A DNA stretch of 64,000 nt from contig KV918809.1 in NCBI GenBank assembly GCA_002049455.2, positions 1-64,000 on the forward strand, written 5' to 3'. Under the pieces are notes generated by a model. The model was given only the letters and a program-made list of their open reading frames with translations. It was not told where the DNA came from and did no database searches. Below, in pieces: positions 23,448 to 34,714 of this stretch (position 1 is the first letter of the stretch; every line of letters begins with the position of its first letter). The position numbers and the translations under genes are program-made. The stretch comes from Porphyra umbilicalis. Taxonomy: Eukaryota > Rhodophyta > Bangiophyceae > Bangiales > Bangiaceae.

Positions 23448-25064
23448 CGCGGAGGTCGACGCGGGCACGGGCGCCCCGTTGACGGGCGGCCGCCGGGTCC
23501 TCGGTCCGACGAGGGGGGGGAAGGGGTGGCGAAGGTTACCGCATGGTGGAGGGGGGGGGGGGCGGAACCCTCGAGGGCCGACAGAATCAAGAAGCGGCGG
23601 GAATCACGGGGGGGGGTGGACGGCACGACGTGGGGTGGGCGTAGGAACGAGTCGGCGAAGACCGCGTCGCAGCAAGCGCGGAGGGTTACGTCGTGGGGTG
23701 GCGTGGAGGAGTCGTGGAATCGCCTGTGAGGGGGGGGGTGAGACCGGGGTGTGCATGTGGGCCCACGGGGAGGGGTGGGGCCAACGTGCGTCTCGGGGGG
23801 TGTGGGGGCCGCGAGACACCGGTGCGGGCCGCACGCCACGCCACGCCGGTGTCGCGTGGGGCCAATCCCGTCCGCGGACCGACCTCGACAACCCCTCTGG
23901 GGCGAGGATCGGGGGGGGGGGGGGGTCGCGGTTGTGGCCGGCACCCGGCAAGGGGGCCGGGCCGGAACCCCCTCCTCAGGGGTCGTCACGGGACGGGCAG
24001 GGACGCCACGTCACGCGACGAGGGGGCTGTGTGGCGGTCGGGGTTCCCCAGTTGGAAGGGGCGTGGCTCCTCAGCTGTGGACAGCACACCCCCGGGGGCC
24101 GTCCCAAAATATCCCGATCCGGGCCAGCAAGGGAATGACCTGTCCAGATCTCGGGGAGATTGGATTCGGTCGGGGGCGGGGCTTTTCCCCAGTGGTTTTC
24201 CCAGCCCCCCTACTACTTGTTTGAACTTTTTGCTTTGGAGGGATTTATCGGTTTGGCGCATTTGGGGTGGCTACTTTGGCCATCGGCGTTCGGGTTTGGG
24301 ACGGGTTCATTGAGAGCGGGGACGCCGTCCCCATCGCCGTTTGATAAAATCAACTGTGCTTCGGACTACGACTCCCCCCTGGGCTTTGCCGTGATCCTCT
24401 CCTCCCGTTGGGGGAATGCTGGGCTGTGGGTCGATTTCCGGGGCAGTTCCTTCGACGGACCGAGCTGATCAAGAGGTCACTTCGGCAAGACGACGAACCA
24501 ACGTGGTGGTGCTTAGAACTGCTACACTAGCCACACAGACGCCGAAGGCTGCCCACAGGGAGCATCTGCAAAGCGGCTGCTTTGCACTGCGCGCGGACAA
24601 ATCAGCAACGTCAACAAACGAAGCACAAACAGCAATGCGGGTGGCATACGGTAACCCTAGAATACGCACAGAGACTTGCATGGATGCGGACACAACGATG
24701 CTGCCGAGATGTTCCCAGGTGGGGTCGGGGGAGCCGTACCACTGGACGACAGCCGTGCCAATGCAGTCGAAAGGGAACCCCAATCAAGGTCCCAATCGCG
24801 CGGGCAAATGGTCGGGGGGGGGGGCGGACGGGGGGGGGGGTGAAGCGCGGCATCACACGGGGATGCGGACGAAAGCAGCCATCCTCATCGGGGTGGTCGG
24901 CGGTGGGCGTGATGAGTTGCCCGAAAGCACCTCCTCGATGCGCGGGTGACTCCAGATGGTCGCGGCTGGTGTCGTGAGTGGTGGCGTGTGCCTCAGCCTC
25001 GACTGTCCGAGGAAACGCCGAAACGCAGTCGCGGGACAGCAACGGGAATTGAAACTTCTGCAAT
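23448..25064. other. intergenic, no gene called
   Basis: 23470-24110 is G-rich with several G-runs of 8-11; it would be the promoter side of the minus-strand gene. 24110-25060 has mixed composition. I find no long credible frame, LTR or RNA gene. Confidence 0.45.
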
Positions 25065-25370
25065 CTTTCCTCGGCAACGGCGCCACCTCTATTCTCTGCA
25101 CTTCTCAGCGTACCTCCCACAAAATCTCGATATCGCAACGATTGCGGGCCCGGTGCCCCTCTGATACGGACTGGAACGGAAGAAAAACTCAAGAAAAAGA
25201 ATTTTCATGAATCTGAACGGAACTGGCCGATGGAGAGCCAATAGATCGTCTCAGCTTCGTGATTATCAGCTGTTTGCAAGTCTTTTTGACCAGTGCCTGG
25301 CCAGCTCTACAAGAACCGTACGTCCAGAAACCGTTCCTGATCGATGAGGACAGAACTGGGGGATCAGCAA
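25065..25370. mobile_element. left-truncated TTGCTGATCCCC-family element
   Basis: The right end (GGGGGATCAGCAA followed by TA at 25371) and about 300 bp of interior match 17930-18215 at roughly three of four bases. The left terminus is missing. Confidence 0.65.
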
Positions 25371-25582
25371 TACCGGCTCAGCAAATGCCATCGCTCTCAT
25401 CCAAAATCTATTGGTTCTGGGTCACACACGTTGCCAGTGAAGATTCACCCTGTCGAAGTATTCAGGTACCAATTGGCCTACTGCACGCCTCCACGGAAAA
25501 ATATGGACTAATTCATCTTTCTCTGATGCTGAATCTCTGCACTAAGTCCATCGCACTCCTCGGCACCGCCGCCCTCCCACCT

Positions 25583-25912
25583 GCAAAGAACGCGCGAAGC
25601 GCAATGAGCACCTCGGAGCATGCAACCCCAAAATGCCGAGGTAAGGCAAGTGTCGCACAGAAGCAAAACCCGCCAGAAACGCCGGAACTGCCGATACCTG
25701 ACCGCCCGCCGCCCAACGCGACTCGTGCCGTGCCCAGCGCCGCCGCCGCCGCCGCGCGGCGGTTCCGGCGGCCGCCACAGTGGCGGTGACGGCGTCAGCG
25801 ACGGCGGCGGCTTCGCCGCGGATACCGCGCCGTTCATGGTATGGGAGGGGAGGGGGGCGGGACTGAGCACCGGGTGAGTAGGGGGCGCAGAGGGCACCAC
25901 CGCCACACACGG
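25583..25912. repeat. GC-rich dispersed repeat, 5' part
   Basis: This matches 35697-36000 (GCGCGAAGCGCAA, CTCGGAGCATGCA, GCCACGGTGGC-type words) with moderate divergence. The alignment stops near 25912 and resumes at 27730, so roughly 1.8 kb of foreign DNA interrupts this copy. Confidence 0.65.
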
Positions 25913-27729
25913 CCGTACAAGAGAATACAGTGCCTCCTCGCGTCTGTTCACCGACTGCCCCAAACAGTAGCCTCAAACACCATCACGCACTGCGAGGGGA
26001 AAAAGAAAAAATCGACGTGGCCGGCGGATGGCAGGATGGCTCTTCCACATGTTGCTATCAAATGGATGTTGAAGTCGTTGTAGACATGTGAAAGTACGGT
26101 ATCGATTCCCATCGTGAGCTGCTTCGCCGCAGAACGACCGCCCCGGAAGAGGCCATTCATCCGGCGCCCCGTCCTGAACCGCCATCTCCCCCCCGCCCCG
26201 TCCCACTACACATGATGCTGCCGTTCTTGGGGATGTGTCACCCTTCCCCCAATGTCTCCTTCTTCATTTCTACTCCCCCGCCACCCCTCCATTGACGTTG
26301 TAGCCTGTTGTCCCAGTCCTGGACAGCCGTCGAGGCGGTCGGCCGAGGGAGAAGTGGGGGTCGTCTTCTCGCGCCGGAGTCGCACACACTGTTTCCTCCT
26401 CCCCCCCTGGAGCCGGGCGTTGACAGTCTGTGGCCATCGTGGCCTGCTTTGGCAGTCTGGTCGGCCGCGCCGACGCGACGGCGTCAGATTGTGCCCTCTA
26501 TTTGCAGAAAATACAGTGTTAAAATTACAAAGCGAAAGAAAACCACAAAATCCGGGGGGTATCTTCAACTTCATGACCACAAGCTGGCCGTACGTCCCTG
26601 TCAAAGCATGTCTTCGACGGTGATAGTTTCTCGAATACCTCTCAGCTGAAATGTTGCCAGTGCGAACAGATGCGAGGAGGCCCTGTAGCGACTGAGAATG
26701 TCAGATTTCGCATCGCAACATCCCGGGCTATGCGTCCCAACATTTCGGGCTCGTCGGACAGAAACTACTTCCAGACGGTCACAAGTCACCCTCAAAATAC
26801 CGGCCTTTCCGGAATATACATGAATTCAGGGTGCTCCACAGGCCTCCATGGGAGCCATTGCAACCTGGGATACTTTGGACTGCAATTCACTCGTAAGCCG
26901 CCACGTTGAAATCATGATGGGCTGAGAGTGAATGTAAGTGCAGTGTAAGACTTGACAAAAATCCGAACTATCGCATCCTCTGATGCGGGGAAGGTTGAAC
27001 ACCAGCGAGTCTCCAGGTGAGGACATCGTCGAGTAACCTAAATGCATGACTGTGTTTCATAAATCCTACCCCTCTGTCTCACTTTTGTCCCATTGGTTTA
27101 TTCAGCGGTAGAGAATGACCTCCCCCTCAAACAAACTTTCGGGGGTGGCCCACCTCACTCAACAAAGTGCGCACCCTAAGAATTTGGACCAAGTGGCCCC
27201 CCCTCACCCTCACCCACAATCTCTGCGGCGGTTCCCCAACGACCGACTGCACCCAATGGCTACAGCGCGGGAGTGGGACCGCCATGACGCCACCGACACC
27301 TGCCACAGCAGGGTCGCGCGCGCGCCAGCGCGCAAAGTCCAGCCGAGCGCGTCGCGCAGCCACCGCCGCGTAGCAAGGCCGAAGCAGGCATACGCCTCCG
27401 ACACCCCGTGTCATGTGTGCGTGTGGAAACATGTGTAGGGACGTCACTATGAAAGAGAATCAGCGGGGGGCTGGCGGACCTCGAGTCTTGTGGGGGGGCG
27501 GAGGGGATCAGGCCGGGGCAGCAGTGACGTTCACAATCACAGGCAAGCGCGCCCAGAGCACCAATGGGGGCCGGGTTGTTGAAAATACCGGGCCGATCCG
27601 CATCAGCCGATTTCCAGTGCCTCGGAATTCCGGGTAAATTGGGCTCTGACGGCCGATTTAGTCCAGAATCCCGGGTATCCCGGGATTCAGGAGCAGGAAA
27701 CCCGGGATGTCCCGTGTTTTTCTTGAAAT
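25913..27729. other. 1.8-kb insert of unknown nature in a GC-rich repeat
   Basis: It lies between the two halves of the repeat shared with 35.7-36.6 kb. It has more balanced composition, no long reading frame, and near 27650-27700 clustered CCCGGGA/TCCCGGG palindromes. Its outermost bases (CAAGAGAATACAG and the inverse of a similar string) could be a weak inverted repeat. I cannot name it. Confidence 0.4.
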
Positions 27730-28510
27730 GCGGCGACGCGGCGCCTGAGGGCGAGCGTTCACCGGCCATCGCGCCACTCGATGACGAGCGCGGCACCACC
27801 ACCGCACACGTTACCACAGGTGCGGTGTGAGTTTTTGACGCCGCCCCCCTCCGTGGCGCGGCCGTGGCCGCCCAGCGACTCCCGAAGAAGGCACGTTGTG
27901 CGCTGCGTCGGGGGCGGCGTCGGCGGCGGCACCCCCGGCCGCACAGTCACCGGACAGTGACGACCAACCGGCGGCCGCGGCAGCGGCGGCACCAGCCCCG
28001 GACGGCAGGTCTCTAGCGTCCTCACCTGCATACCCGTGCCTTCCAACGCGCCGCCGCCACGGGCAGAAGCACCGTTGTCGCCACGGATACACCCGGCCGG
28101 ACGCCCCCCCCCACCCCCTCGCCCTCCCCTTCAAGTGACCGCGCGCCGCCACGTCGCGTGCCGCCCTGGTATTGGCGGCGGCGTCGCCGGAGGGTGGGTA
28201 CCTCGCGCCCGTCGCAGACGTCAGCCACAGCGGCGGGTGTGGCCGACAGCGGCCGCGTCGCCTCCGCCCGCCCGGACTCGCAGTGATCGCAACGGCCGCC
28301 ACGACCGGTTACGGTGCGCGCGTCAGTGCCCCGCCACCAGGGTCCACACACCCGCACGGCGCGGAGGCACGGTCAGTGCAGCCTCATGGCGGCGCGACGC
28401 GGCCGTGGCCGGCCGCCACGCCCCGCCCAGCGCACCCCGTCTGTGTGTCACCCGGAACCGACCCGCGCGTGCGGCGGCGGCCGCGGCGGCCATCTCCCTG
28501 ACCGTGACTC
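27730..28510. repeat. GC-rich dispersed repeat, 3' part
   Basis: This matches 36011-36640 (CGGCGACGCG..GAGGGCGAGCG, GTGGCGCGGCCGTGGCCGCC, and a conserved GACGTCAGCCACAGCGGCGG-type region). Frames here are compositional. Confidence 0.65.
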
Positions 28511-28548
28511 CACCGTCCGCATTAGAGCTTTGTCAACAACTCAGGCTA

Positions 28549-28852
28549 CAGTGTGTTCTCGTTTCTGCTGTCTTCCCAATTTTGACCGATGTGGTCAATG
28601 TCAAGAAGGGGTCAGGGTCAACTGCCTATTCGTCAATCGACTTTATCCGGCTGAGGGGATGGCTGAGACGCTGTTTCACACTGTTGATCACCCCTCTTGA
28701 CATCGACGGGATCGGCCAAAATTGGGAAGACAGCAATACAAGAGAATCGTCTGCAAGGGAATATGGGTCGCGAGTCTTCCATTCCAGTCCGTGTAGGCCA
28801 CTTTTATTCATATTGAGCTGAATCCGCTGCCTCTCGTAAAAAGAACGCACTG
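28549..28852. mobile_element. 304-bp TA-flanked element, CAGTGTGTTCTC family
   Basis: Ends CAGTGTGTTCTCG and CGCACTG inverted, flanked by TA (28547-28548, 28853-28854). It shares the TCGCGAGTCTTCCATTCC block with the 131-bp element at 17567. It is inserted at a TA of the Harbinger-like copy 28525-31909. Confidence 0.85.
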
Positions 28853-29401
28853 TATCTCTATCGGTTATGCCATTCTAGAACCAAGTTCGCGTCCTTAGAC
28901 AGCCACATGTACGTCAGCGGTTGGCTGCTTTGCTTTCATGAGTTTAAGTACCTGCAGGATCCCTTACACCACGTCCTTTCTGGGCCCGATCAAGACGATA
29001 TTTTCCGCCAGGTCTTGATTCACTGCAGCGGCAGTTGAAAACTGTGGGGAGCAGCCGTAGCAACCTTAACGAAGGCGCAGAGAACGCTCGTCGGCAGACG
29101 GAAAACGAAACAGGTCAAAAAGTGCAGCGCTTGATGACGTCCACGCCTAGAAGGGCGTCGCTGAAGGACCATTGCCATGTGCGACAGCTCATTCGGACTT
29201 TCCAGAACAGCGACCATCTCTGCCCTGAAGGAAGTGGCAGTCAATCTGGCAGACGTGGCGCACAAGTTGCAGCCGCATGCTACTGTTTGCTGTGAAACGG
29301 GTCGTTGATCCATCACATGGGCCAATCAGAGGCTCCTGTGAGATAGCCTCGGCTATCCTACAAACTATTCCAACTCGAAATAGAAAAGCGATAGCCACAC
29401 A

Positions 29402-29671
29402 GCTTGCATCGAGCAGAACTCACTGTTTGTTGTTGCTTGATCCGCTTTTTTTGGCACGGAGCAAGCTGCCCACGCGAGTTTTTGAGCTTTTCTATTGTCT
29501 CCTCGCCAGAAGTGCAGAAAAGAAGAGAAGCTGATGTTAATTTCCAGGCTGCATGGGCACATGTAAGCAATCAGGAGCACCAAGTCAGTCCCAGGGGCGC
29601 ATCTGATTGGTGGAGAGAGTCGGTCCGCAAGTCAGTCTCTGTCCATCAGGACAAAATTCGGGGATCAGCAA
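29402..29671 (-). mobile_element. truncated TTGCTGATCCCC-family element
   Basis: Nearly identical to the inverse of 240-508, ending in GGGGATCAGCAA next to TA. About 125 bp at the other end are missing. It sits in the Harbinger-like copy 28525-31909. Confidence 0.8.
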
Positions 29672-30550
29672 TACTAAGGAGTTGTCAGCCAAGAACGCAT
29701 CGGGAGAGGCTCTTTCCATGGAGGCCAGTCAAGAATTTTCTCGTACCCCCCCCCACCTGCCTCCGTGCAGTGATGTGTCAGTCCTTCAGAAAACGCGCAT
29801 GTCTCATTTTTGGGACACGTACTATAGGTAGTTCGATTTTCATGGCCCGAACAAAAAAAGGGCTTCTTCGTCTAAAAAGTGTTATTGCGTTGGACTTCAG
29901 GTGCTGAATGGCACACGTTGTGCATCGTGGCGTGAATATGGCGGTAGCATCTCATTGCTAACAATAGAGAGCGTCGGCATGTCGAATGTGGGTCGGCTGC
30001 GTGGATCGGAGACACGTTTCGTGCCACGTACCGGCCGCTGCCCACATTAAGAACCCATTTGTGGCTACTGTATCTGGGTCATCCGACCCACGCCAAATAC
30101 CGGTCGGTGAAGACCGCGTGGCCACACACGTGGCGCTGGTTGTGCCACCACCGCTCGTCTCAGCCCGGGCTCGCCGCCCACGACGGGCGCTTGTGTCTCC
30201 AGTTTCGTGTGTATCGAAAAGACGCATCATCTTGCACCGTACAAGCTGCCTTTGTCAACCGGCACCATACCCCCCCGATGCCGTCACCTCCCCCCCCCCC
30301 CACGCCCTGAACTGCCGGCGCCCCTCCATCCAAAACTCGCACTATGCCCACTGTATGCCATCTCCATCGACCGCCGCCCTGTCATATGGTCGGCCGAGGC
30401 GTCTCCCCAAGGGAGAAGGTATGATGGTGCTTGGGGTGGAGGTCAATTGGGAGGTGTTGCTCGCACAGAGGTCGCTGCTGTGCCGTTGCGGTAGATTTGG
30501 AGAGCTCAAATCATGTCGACCGTCATTTGGACACTTGTCGACGCTACAGT

Positions 30551-31505
30551 AATTCCAGGCACGTGCGTGCAATACCCTGGCCTTCAGGGCGGTGGCGCGC
30601 TCGGCGACGCATTGACACCGGGCACGCCGGCCGGCTCTATGGCCGCGAGCGCGCACGGGGGCACGTACAGCCACGTTGCCGTGGTGGGGGGGGCTTCGGG
30701 CGGGGAAAGGGGTGCCGCCTCCGCCACCGCAGCGGCGGCGGCCCGCCGGCGTCGCGCGGCGCCCGCGGGCGAGGCCGTCACTCCGCCGCGCAGCGCACCT
30801 GCGCACGGCGGGCAGGGCGGCCGACACGGCGCACGGGCGGGCGGGTGGGACTGATCGCCGCGCGACGAGGCGCCTGTAACCGCGCCACTAGATGGCGTCA
30901 GCAACCGCCGATGCGCCGCCGCAACAGAAGACGGCGCGCAGGCACGATCACCCGCGGGTCATCGTGGGCGCGTCAAGCCCCGGAAGTCGCTGCGCGCGGT
31001 CAACGCGCGCAACTCGGGGCGGTAGAGGGGGCACGGGGGCAGGCGCCGTCCGGGCCCAGTGACCCCTGTGGCAGTACAGTCCTTCTCAGCCACGTAACTC
31101 CATTCGCTTTTAGCGTCATCGCGACCCTTCCAACGCTGACACGCCCTCAGATCCCTGAGGACACGAATGCAGACTGCCACCTCTGAAACGGAGAGCACGT
31201 TATGGCGCGTCGCCAAAGAATGATCGGATCTGAGAAACGCTCACAGCAAGTCACAGCAGTTCACAGCTGCTCACAGCACAGAATTTAAAATTGCTGTGAT
31301 CGTCCTTGCCTCCCACAGAGCCATCCAGGAGCCCTCAGCATGCAATTTTAATTCAAAGCACAGTCACAGCACGGTCACAGCATGCTGTAACTTGCTGTGG
31401 AACTTGTTCGGATCCGATCATTCTTCGGCGACGCGCCATACTTGATCTAAGTATATGTGAGCATCACTACACTTTGAGAGCACCCTGTCCTAAAGGCCAG
31501 GGAAA
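30551..31505 (-). mobile_element. CCCTGGCC-family element, interrupted
   Basis: This is the inverse of the units at 61402-62874. It begins AATTCCAGGCACGTGCGTGC, continues with the CCCTGGCCTTCAGG end and finishes with CCTAAAGGCCAGGG. The two ends form a short inverted repeat (CCCTGGCCTT/AAGGCCAGGG). A 236-bp MITE at 31203-31438 splits it. Confidence 0.7.
31203..31438. mobile_element. 236-bp TA-flanked MITE, TGGCGCGTCGCC family
   Basis: The ends TGGCGCGTCGCC and GGCGACGCGCCA, extending through GAATGATCGGATC, are nearly perfect inverted repeats of about 28 bp with TA on each side. The interior is built of CACAGC/GCTGTG words. It is inserted into the CCCTGGCC-family copy. Confidence 0.85.
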
Positions 31506-31810
31506 TGTGGCCGTTGACTTTAGAAATCTCATTTTTTTGAGGTCGGTCGAACCGAGATACAGGGCTTTGAATATTCCGCTTTCTAAAGTCATGGGCGCGG
31601 AATCGCCGCCTACGGCCCTGCTGCGCAGTGTTTTCTAAAGTCGTGAGAATGTGCAGAATCAGTTGACACTGGATAATGTTTTTTCTGAGATTAGCACTTA
31701 GGATTCCGACATGCACGTTCGAAAGATCTCGGTGAGCCCGATCGATTGGCGTGCCTCACGTCGATTTGTTCAATGCCAAAAAAATGAGATTTCTAAAGTC
31801 ATCGGCCACA
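31506..31810. mobile_element. 305-bp MITE, TGTGGCCG family
   Basis: Inverted repeats of about 32 bp run from TGTGGCCGTTGACTTTAG to its inverse (CTAAAGTCATCGGCCACA), including a shared ATTTCTAAAGTC/AGAAATCTCATTTTTTT block. A clear target duplication is not resolvable because another repeat ends at the left border. Confidence 0.75.
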
Positions 31811-31912
31811 AATGTGGGTAAGCTGTGGCTACATCCGACGTGGGTCGGCGACCCACATTCTACCCACATTTGATACCCACGCCCGACTTGCCGACGCTCT
31901 CTAATGCTCTTA

Positions 31913-32299
31913 CATTTCTTCCTCGTCTGTCCCCGATGGCTAGTCCACACCTGGCAATCAAGAAACCCATCTCTACTACTCCCCCTCTTTCACCATAGGC
32001 GGTGCCCCACGGGGCCCCCTGCACAGCTCCACTCAGAACTCCGAGGTGGCGCTTTCCCACGCATCGCCGCCGCACCACACAAAGCGTTTCACGACTACCG
32101 CCGAGTGGTCGCGTCCGTATGGCGCGCGACGGACACCGCCGGTCCGTTCGCTTCGAAGCAAACGAACAAGTGTGACCTTCTGAGACTTCTACAGGAATAT
32201 TGGAACAGATTTCTTAAACACGTGTCAACTCCACAAATACACTAAAACCACGCGGAAATCAAACTGAAGTCTGCCCTAGGAAATCAAAGAAAAAAAAAG
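31913..32299. other. intergenic, no gene seen
   Basis: Between the Harbinger-like copy and the duplicated segment that carries the Cys/Lys-rich gene I see no gene, repeat end or RNA feature. Confidence 0.5.
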
Positions 32300-33410
32300 C
32301 GACCCATAGCATGGAGACCGGGCCCCCGCCGCCGGTGCTCCGCCGCCCAGCAGGCGCTGGAGCCATCTGGGGCTCTCCGTTTACTGCGTCCTTCTCGCTG
32401 TTTCCCCAGACGGCTTCGTCTGATTTTCTGTGCGACTGCTGCCGTCCTCGGGCGATGTGTCACTGCACTTTTGTCTACTTCCGTATTATATGCTGGCAAT
32501 GACATGGACATCATGTCAATGGTAATGTATTCCTACTGGTCGCCTCCTTCCTGTCCCATGCGCCCAGGTGAGCGGGGCACCGAAGAGGGGGGGATCACCG
32601 ACACGCCGTTGCCCCGCGCGCGCCCCCAGCGCCACCGTCGGGAAGCGCCGCATCGGCGCCATTAACCCCCGCCACAGTGGCGGCGGGGGCCACGCCGGGC
32701 CGTCGCGCGGACGCTCTGTTGACCCCCCACCCCCACCCCACGGGTGGCGGCACGTGGGCGAGTCGGCGCCCTGCCAGTGGCGCGGCGCCCCCTTCCCGGC
32801 GGGCGGCTGACGGTCGCCCCCCCCTGCGGCCGTCGCCGTTGGCCTTCCCCCGACCGCCACACTGTCGCGTCCAGCAGTGCGTTGACGCGTGAGCGGGCGG
32901 CCGCGCCCCCGGCGGCTTTCGTCCGCGCGCGCCTCGGCAGCGGTGCGGAGGGGGGGAGGGGGGGTGGGGGGGTCACCACGGTGGGCAAACCCACCCAACG
33001 GGTGGTGCGCCCGCTGGAAGCGCGGTGCGGCTCCCCCACCCCCCCCGCACGCGTGGCCGACGCGGCCCCGCGGCATTGGGCGCCGACCCCCGGGGGGGGG
33101 GGGGGGGGGATCTGGCGTCGTGGCCGCCGGCCCGCCCCGGCCAGCGGGTACAGGCGCGGGCAACGCAGCTTTCCGCGCGGCGCCCGTGCAGTTGCGTGCT
33201 GACGCCTCGAGCTCGCGGGGGGGTGCGTGGCCCCCGGGCGCGGCGGCGGCGCGCGCCGCGACGATGCGGGGGGGAGGGGGGGTCACCGCACTGACACGCG
33301 TGCGCTTTCCCCCCCGCACGTGCGGCGCGCGCGTGCGGCGGGGATCGGCGGCCGCCGGCCGCGGCGGCCGCGTCCCGCGTCGGTCCCACCGCCGCGCGGC
33401 CGCCCCGTCT

Positions 33411-33418
33411 GATAAAAG
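33411..33418 (+). promoter_or_regulatory. TATA-like box of Cys/Lys-rich gene 1
   Basis: GATAAAAG lies 248 bp before the start codon and is followed by a CT/CA-rich leader typical of a 5' untranslated region. The same octamer stands at the same distance before gene 2. Promoter role is inferred. Confidence 0.5.
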
Positions 33419-33658
33419 GACTGCCGGCGCCGTCCCCAGGTGCCCTCTCCTCCCATCATCCACATTCGCAACCTCCACACCACACACACACACAGCGTCC
33501 GCCTCGCCCACTCCACCGCCGCCGTCGCCGCCGACCCGCTTCTACGGCCGTCGCGTCGCACCCGCCGCTGCCGCCGTTGCCGCTTCGCGCTCGCCGCGGC
33601 GACTTTCCGCACGCTTCCCTCCCCCCATCCGCACCCTCCGCCGGCTCCCGCCGTCGCC

Positions 33659-34714
33659 ATGGGTGCCGCCAAGATCCTCGCCGCCGTCGCGGCCGTGTCG
33701 GCCATTGTGACCGTCGGCGCGTCGGCCGCTGACGTGTCCACGTCGGGCAAGCAGTACACGTTCACCCCCCCCGCGCCCTCGGGCGGCGCCACCGCCCGCT
33801 CCGGCTGCACCGTCCGCAAGGTCAAGTGTGGTCAGGACTGCAAGACGGAGAAGGGCGTTTGCGTCAAGTATGGGTGCAACAAGGAGGCGGCGTACGCGTG
33901 CAAAAAGGACGTGACGGTCAAGTTTGACTGCAAGAAGACGTCCGAGTATGACTGCAAGAAGCAGGTGTACAAGACGTACGATTGCGATAAGGTCGTCCAG
34001 CAGTTGGTCAAGAACGGCTGCGAGAGGACGGAGAAGCAAACGTACGGCTGCAACGTCAGCTACAAGGCCAAGTGCGACAAGACGCGGGAGGTGACCAAGA
34101 AGTGCACCAAGACGCAGAAGGAGCCGTGCAAGAAGGAGGTTGACGCGACTTGCACCCGCACCGTCAAGAAGCAGTGCACCAAGACGGAGAAGAAGGAGGA
34201 GGATTGCACCAAGACTTACAAGAAGGAGGTGCGCTGTGAGAATGCTGGCAAGTACGGCTACGACGGCAAGCCGTGCTTTGAGACCATTGCCTACCCGGCC
34301 AAGTGCACGAAGGACGTCAAGACCCCCTATGACTGCAGCTACAAAGAGAAGTATGGCTGCAAGAAGCAGATTGACTCGACGTGCGAGCGCGAGGTCGAGT
34401 CCCTTTGCAAGTCTACGGAGAAGTACCAGGTCGACTGCGACAAGACCCGCTATGACCCCAAGGGCTGCACCCGCGACGTCAAGGTCAAGTTCGACTGCAA
34501 GAAGGACGTCACGGTCAAGTCCAAGTGCGGCAAGAACGAGACCATCGACGCCAAGTGCACCAAGACCGAGCTGGTCAAGAACGGCTGCTCCAAGACGGAG
34601 AAGCAGGACTCCCTGTGCAAGCGCACCACCTTTGACAAGAAGTGCTGCGCCGAGAAGAAGGACGTGACCAAGTGCACGGACAAGTTCTGCGACAAGCGCG
34701 AGTGCACCTACTAA
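33659..34714 (+). CDS. secreted Cys/Lys-rich repeat protein, gene 1
   Basis: A 351-residue protein from ATG 33659, chosen because it opens a signal peptide (AAKILAAVAAVSAIVTVGAS) with a likely cut after ASA at residues 24-25. After a short spacer (about residues 26-60) the rest is a chain of imperfect 11-13-residue repeats of the type YDCKKxVxxxYxCxK. It has 36 cysteines, very many Lys, Asp, Glu and Thr, and two N-glycosylation sequons (NVS, NET). There is no transmembrane segment after the signal. Such composition suggests a disulphide- or lysine-cross-linked extracellular matrix or cell-wall protein. That is inference; I recognise no named family. The gene has no visible intron, strong GC3 and a TATA-like box 248 bp upstream. 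Gene 2 (58989-60044) encodes the same protein with Gly-to-Asp and Lys-to-Thr changes. Confidence 0.93.
   Translation: MGAAKILAAVAAVSAIVTVGASAADVSTSGKQYTFTPPAPSGGATARSGCTVRKVKCGQDCKTEKGVCVKYGCNKEAAYACKKDVTVKFDCKKTSEYDCKKQVYKTYDCDKVVQQLVKNGCERTEKQTYGCNVSYKAKCDKTREVTKKCTKTQKEPCKKEVDATCTRTVKKQCTKTEKKEEDCTKTYKKEVRCENAGKYGYDGKPCFETIAYPAKCTKDVKTPYDCSYKEKYGCKKQIDSTCEREVESLCKSTEKYQVDCDKTRYDPKGCTRDVKVKFDCKKDVTVKSKCGKNETIDAKCTKTELVKNGCSKTEKQDSLCKRTTFDKKCCAEKKDVTKCTDKFCDKRECTY

Larger units (their letters stand above)
29966..31902. mobile_element. DNA element with AGAGAGCGTCGGC termini and 3-bp target duplication
   Basis: The left end AGAGAGCGTCGGCATGTCG and right end CGACTTGCCGACGCTCTCT are inverted, with ACCCACATT words just inside. 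AAT is duplicated (29963-29965, 31903-31905). Removing the element restores the AACAATGCTC end of the Harbinger-like host exactly. Its own interior holds three younger insertions or repeats (30551-31505, 31203-31438, 31506-31810). Confidence 0.8.
28525..31909 (+). mobile_element. Harbinger-like 740-bp element copy 4, expanded by nested insertions
   Basis: The left end GAGCTTTGTCAACAACTCAGG and the right end AATGCTC are diverged versions of the GAGCATTGCCAACAA termini of the copies at 39677, 41991 and 43483. TTA is duplicated at 28522-28524 and 31910-31912. The original 740 bp are split by insertions at 28549-28852, 29402-29671 and 29966-31902, giving 3385 bp. It is clearly older than the other three copies. 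Confidence 0.8.

Noticed and set aside
33440..33658. Upstream extension of the Cys/Lys-rich frame before ATG 33659 (and the same before 58989)
   Set aside because: It has no in-frame ATG start, lies in a CT/CA-rich leader after a TATA-like box, and the downstream ATG opens a clear signal peptide.
33659..34714. Cys-rich secreted protein as a toxin or antimicrobial peptide
   Set aside because: It is too long, repetitive and lysine/acid-balanced, with no compact cysteine framework; a structural role fits better.
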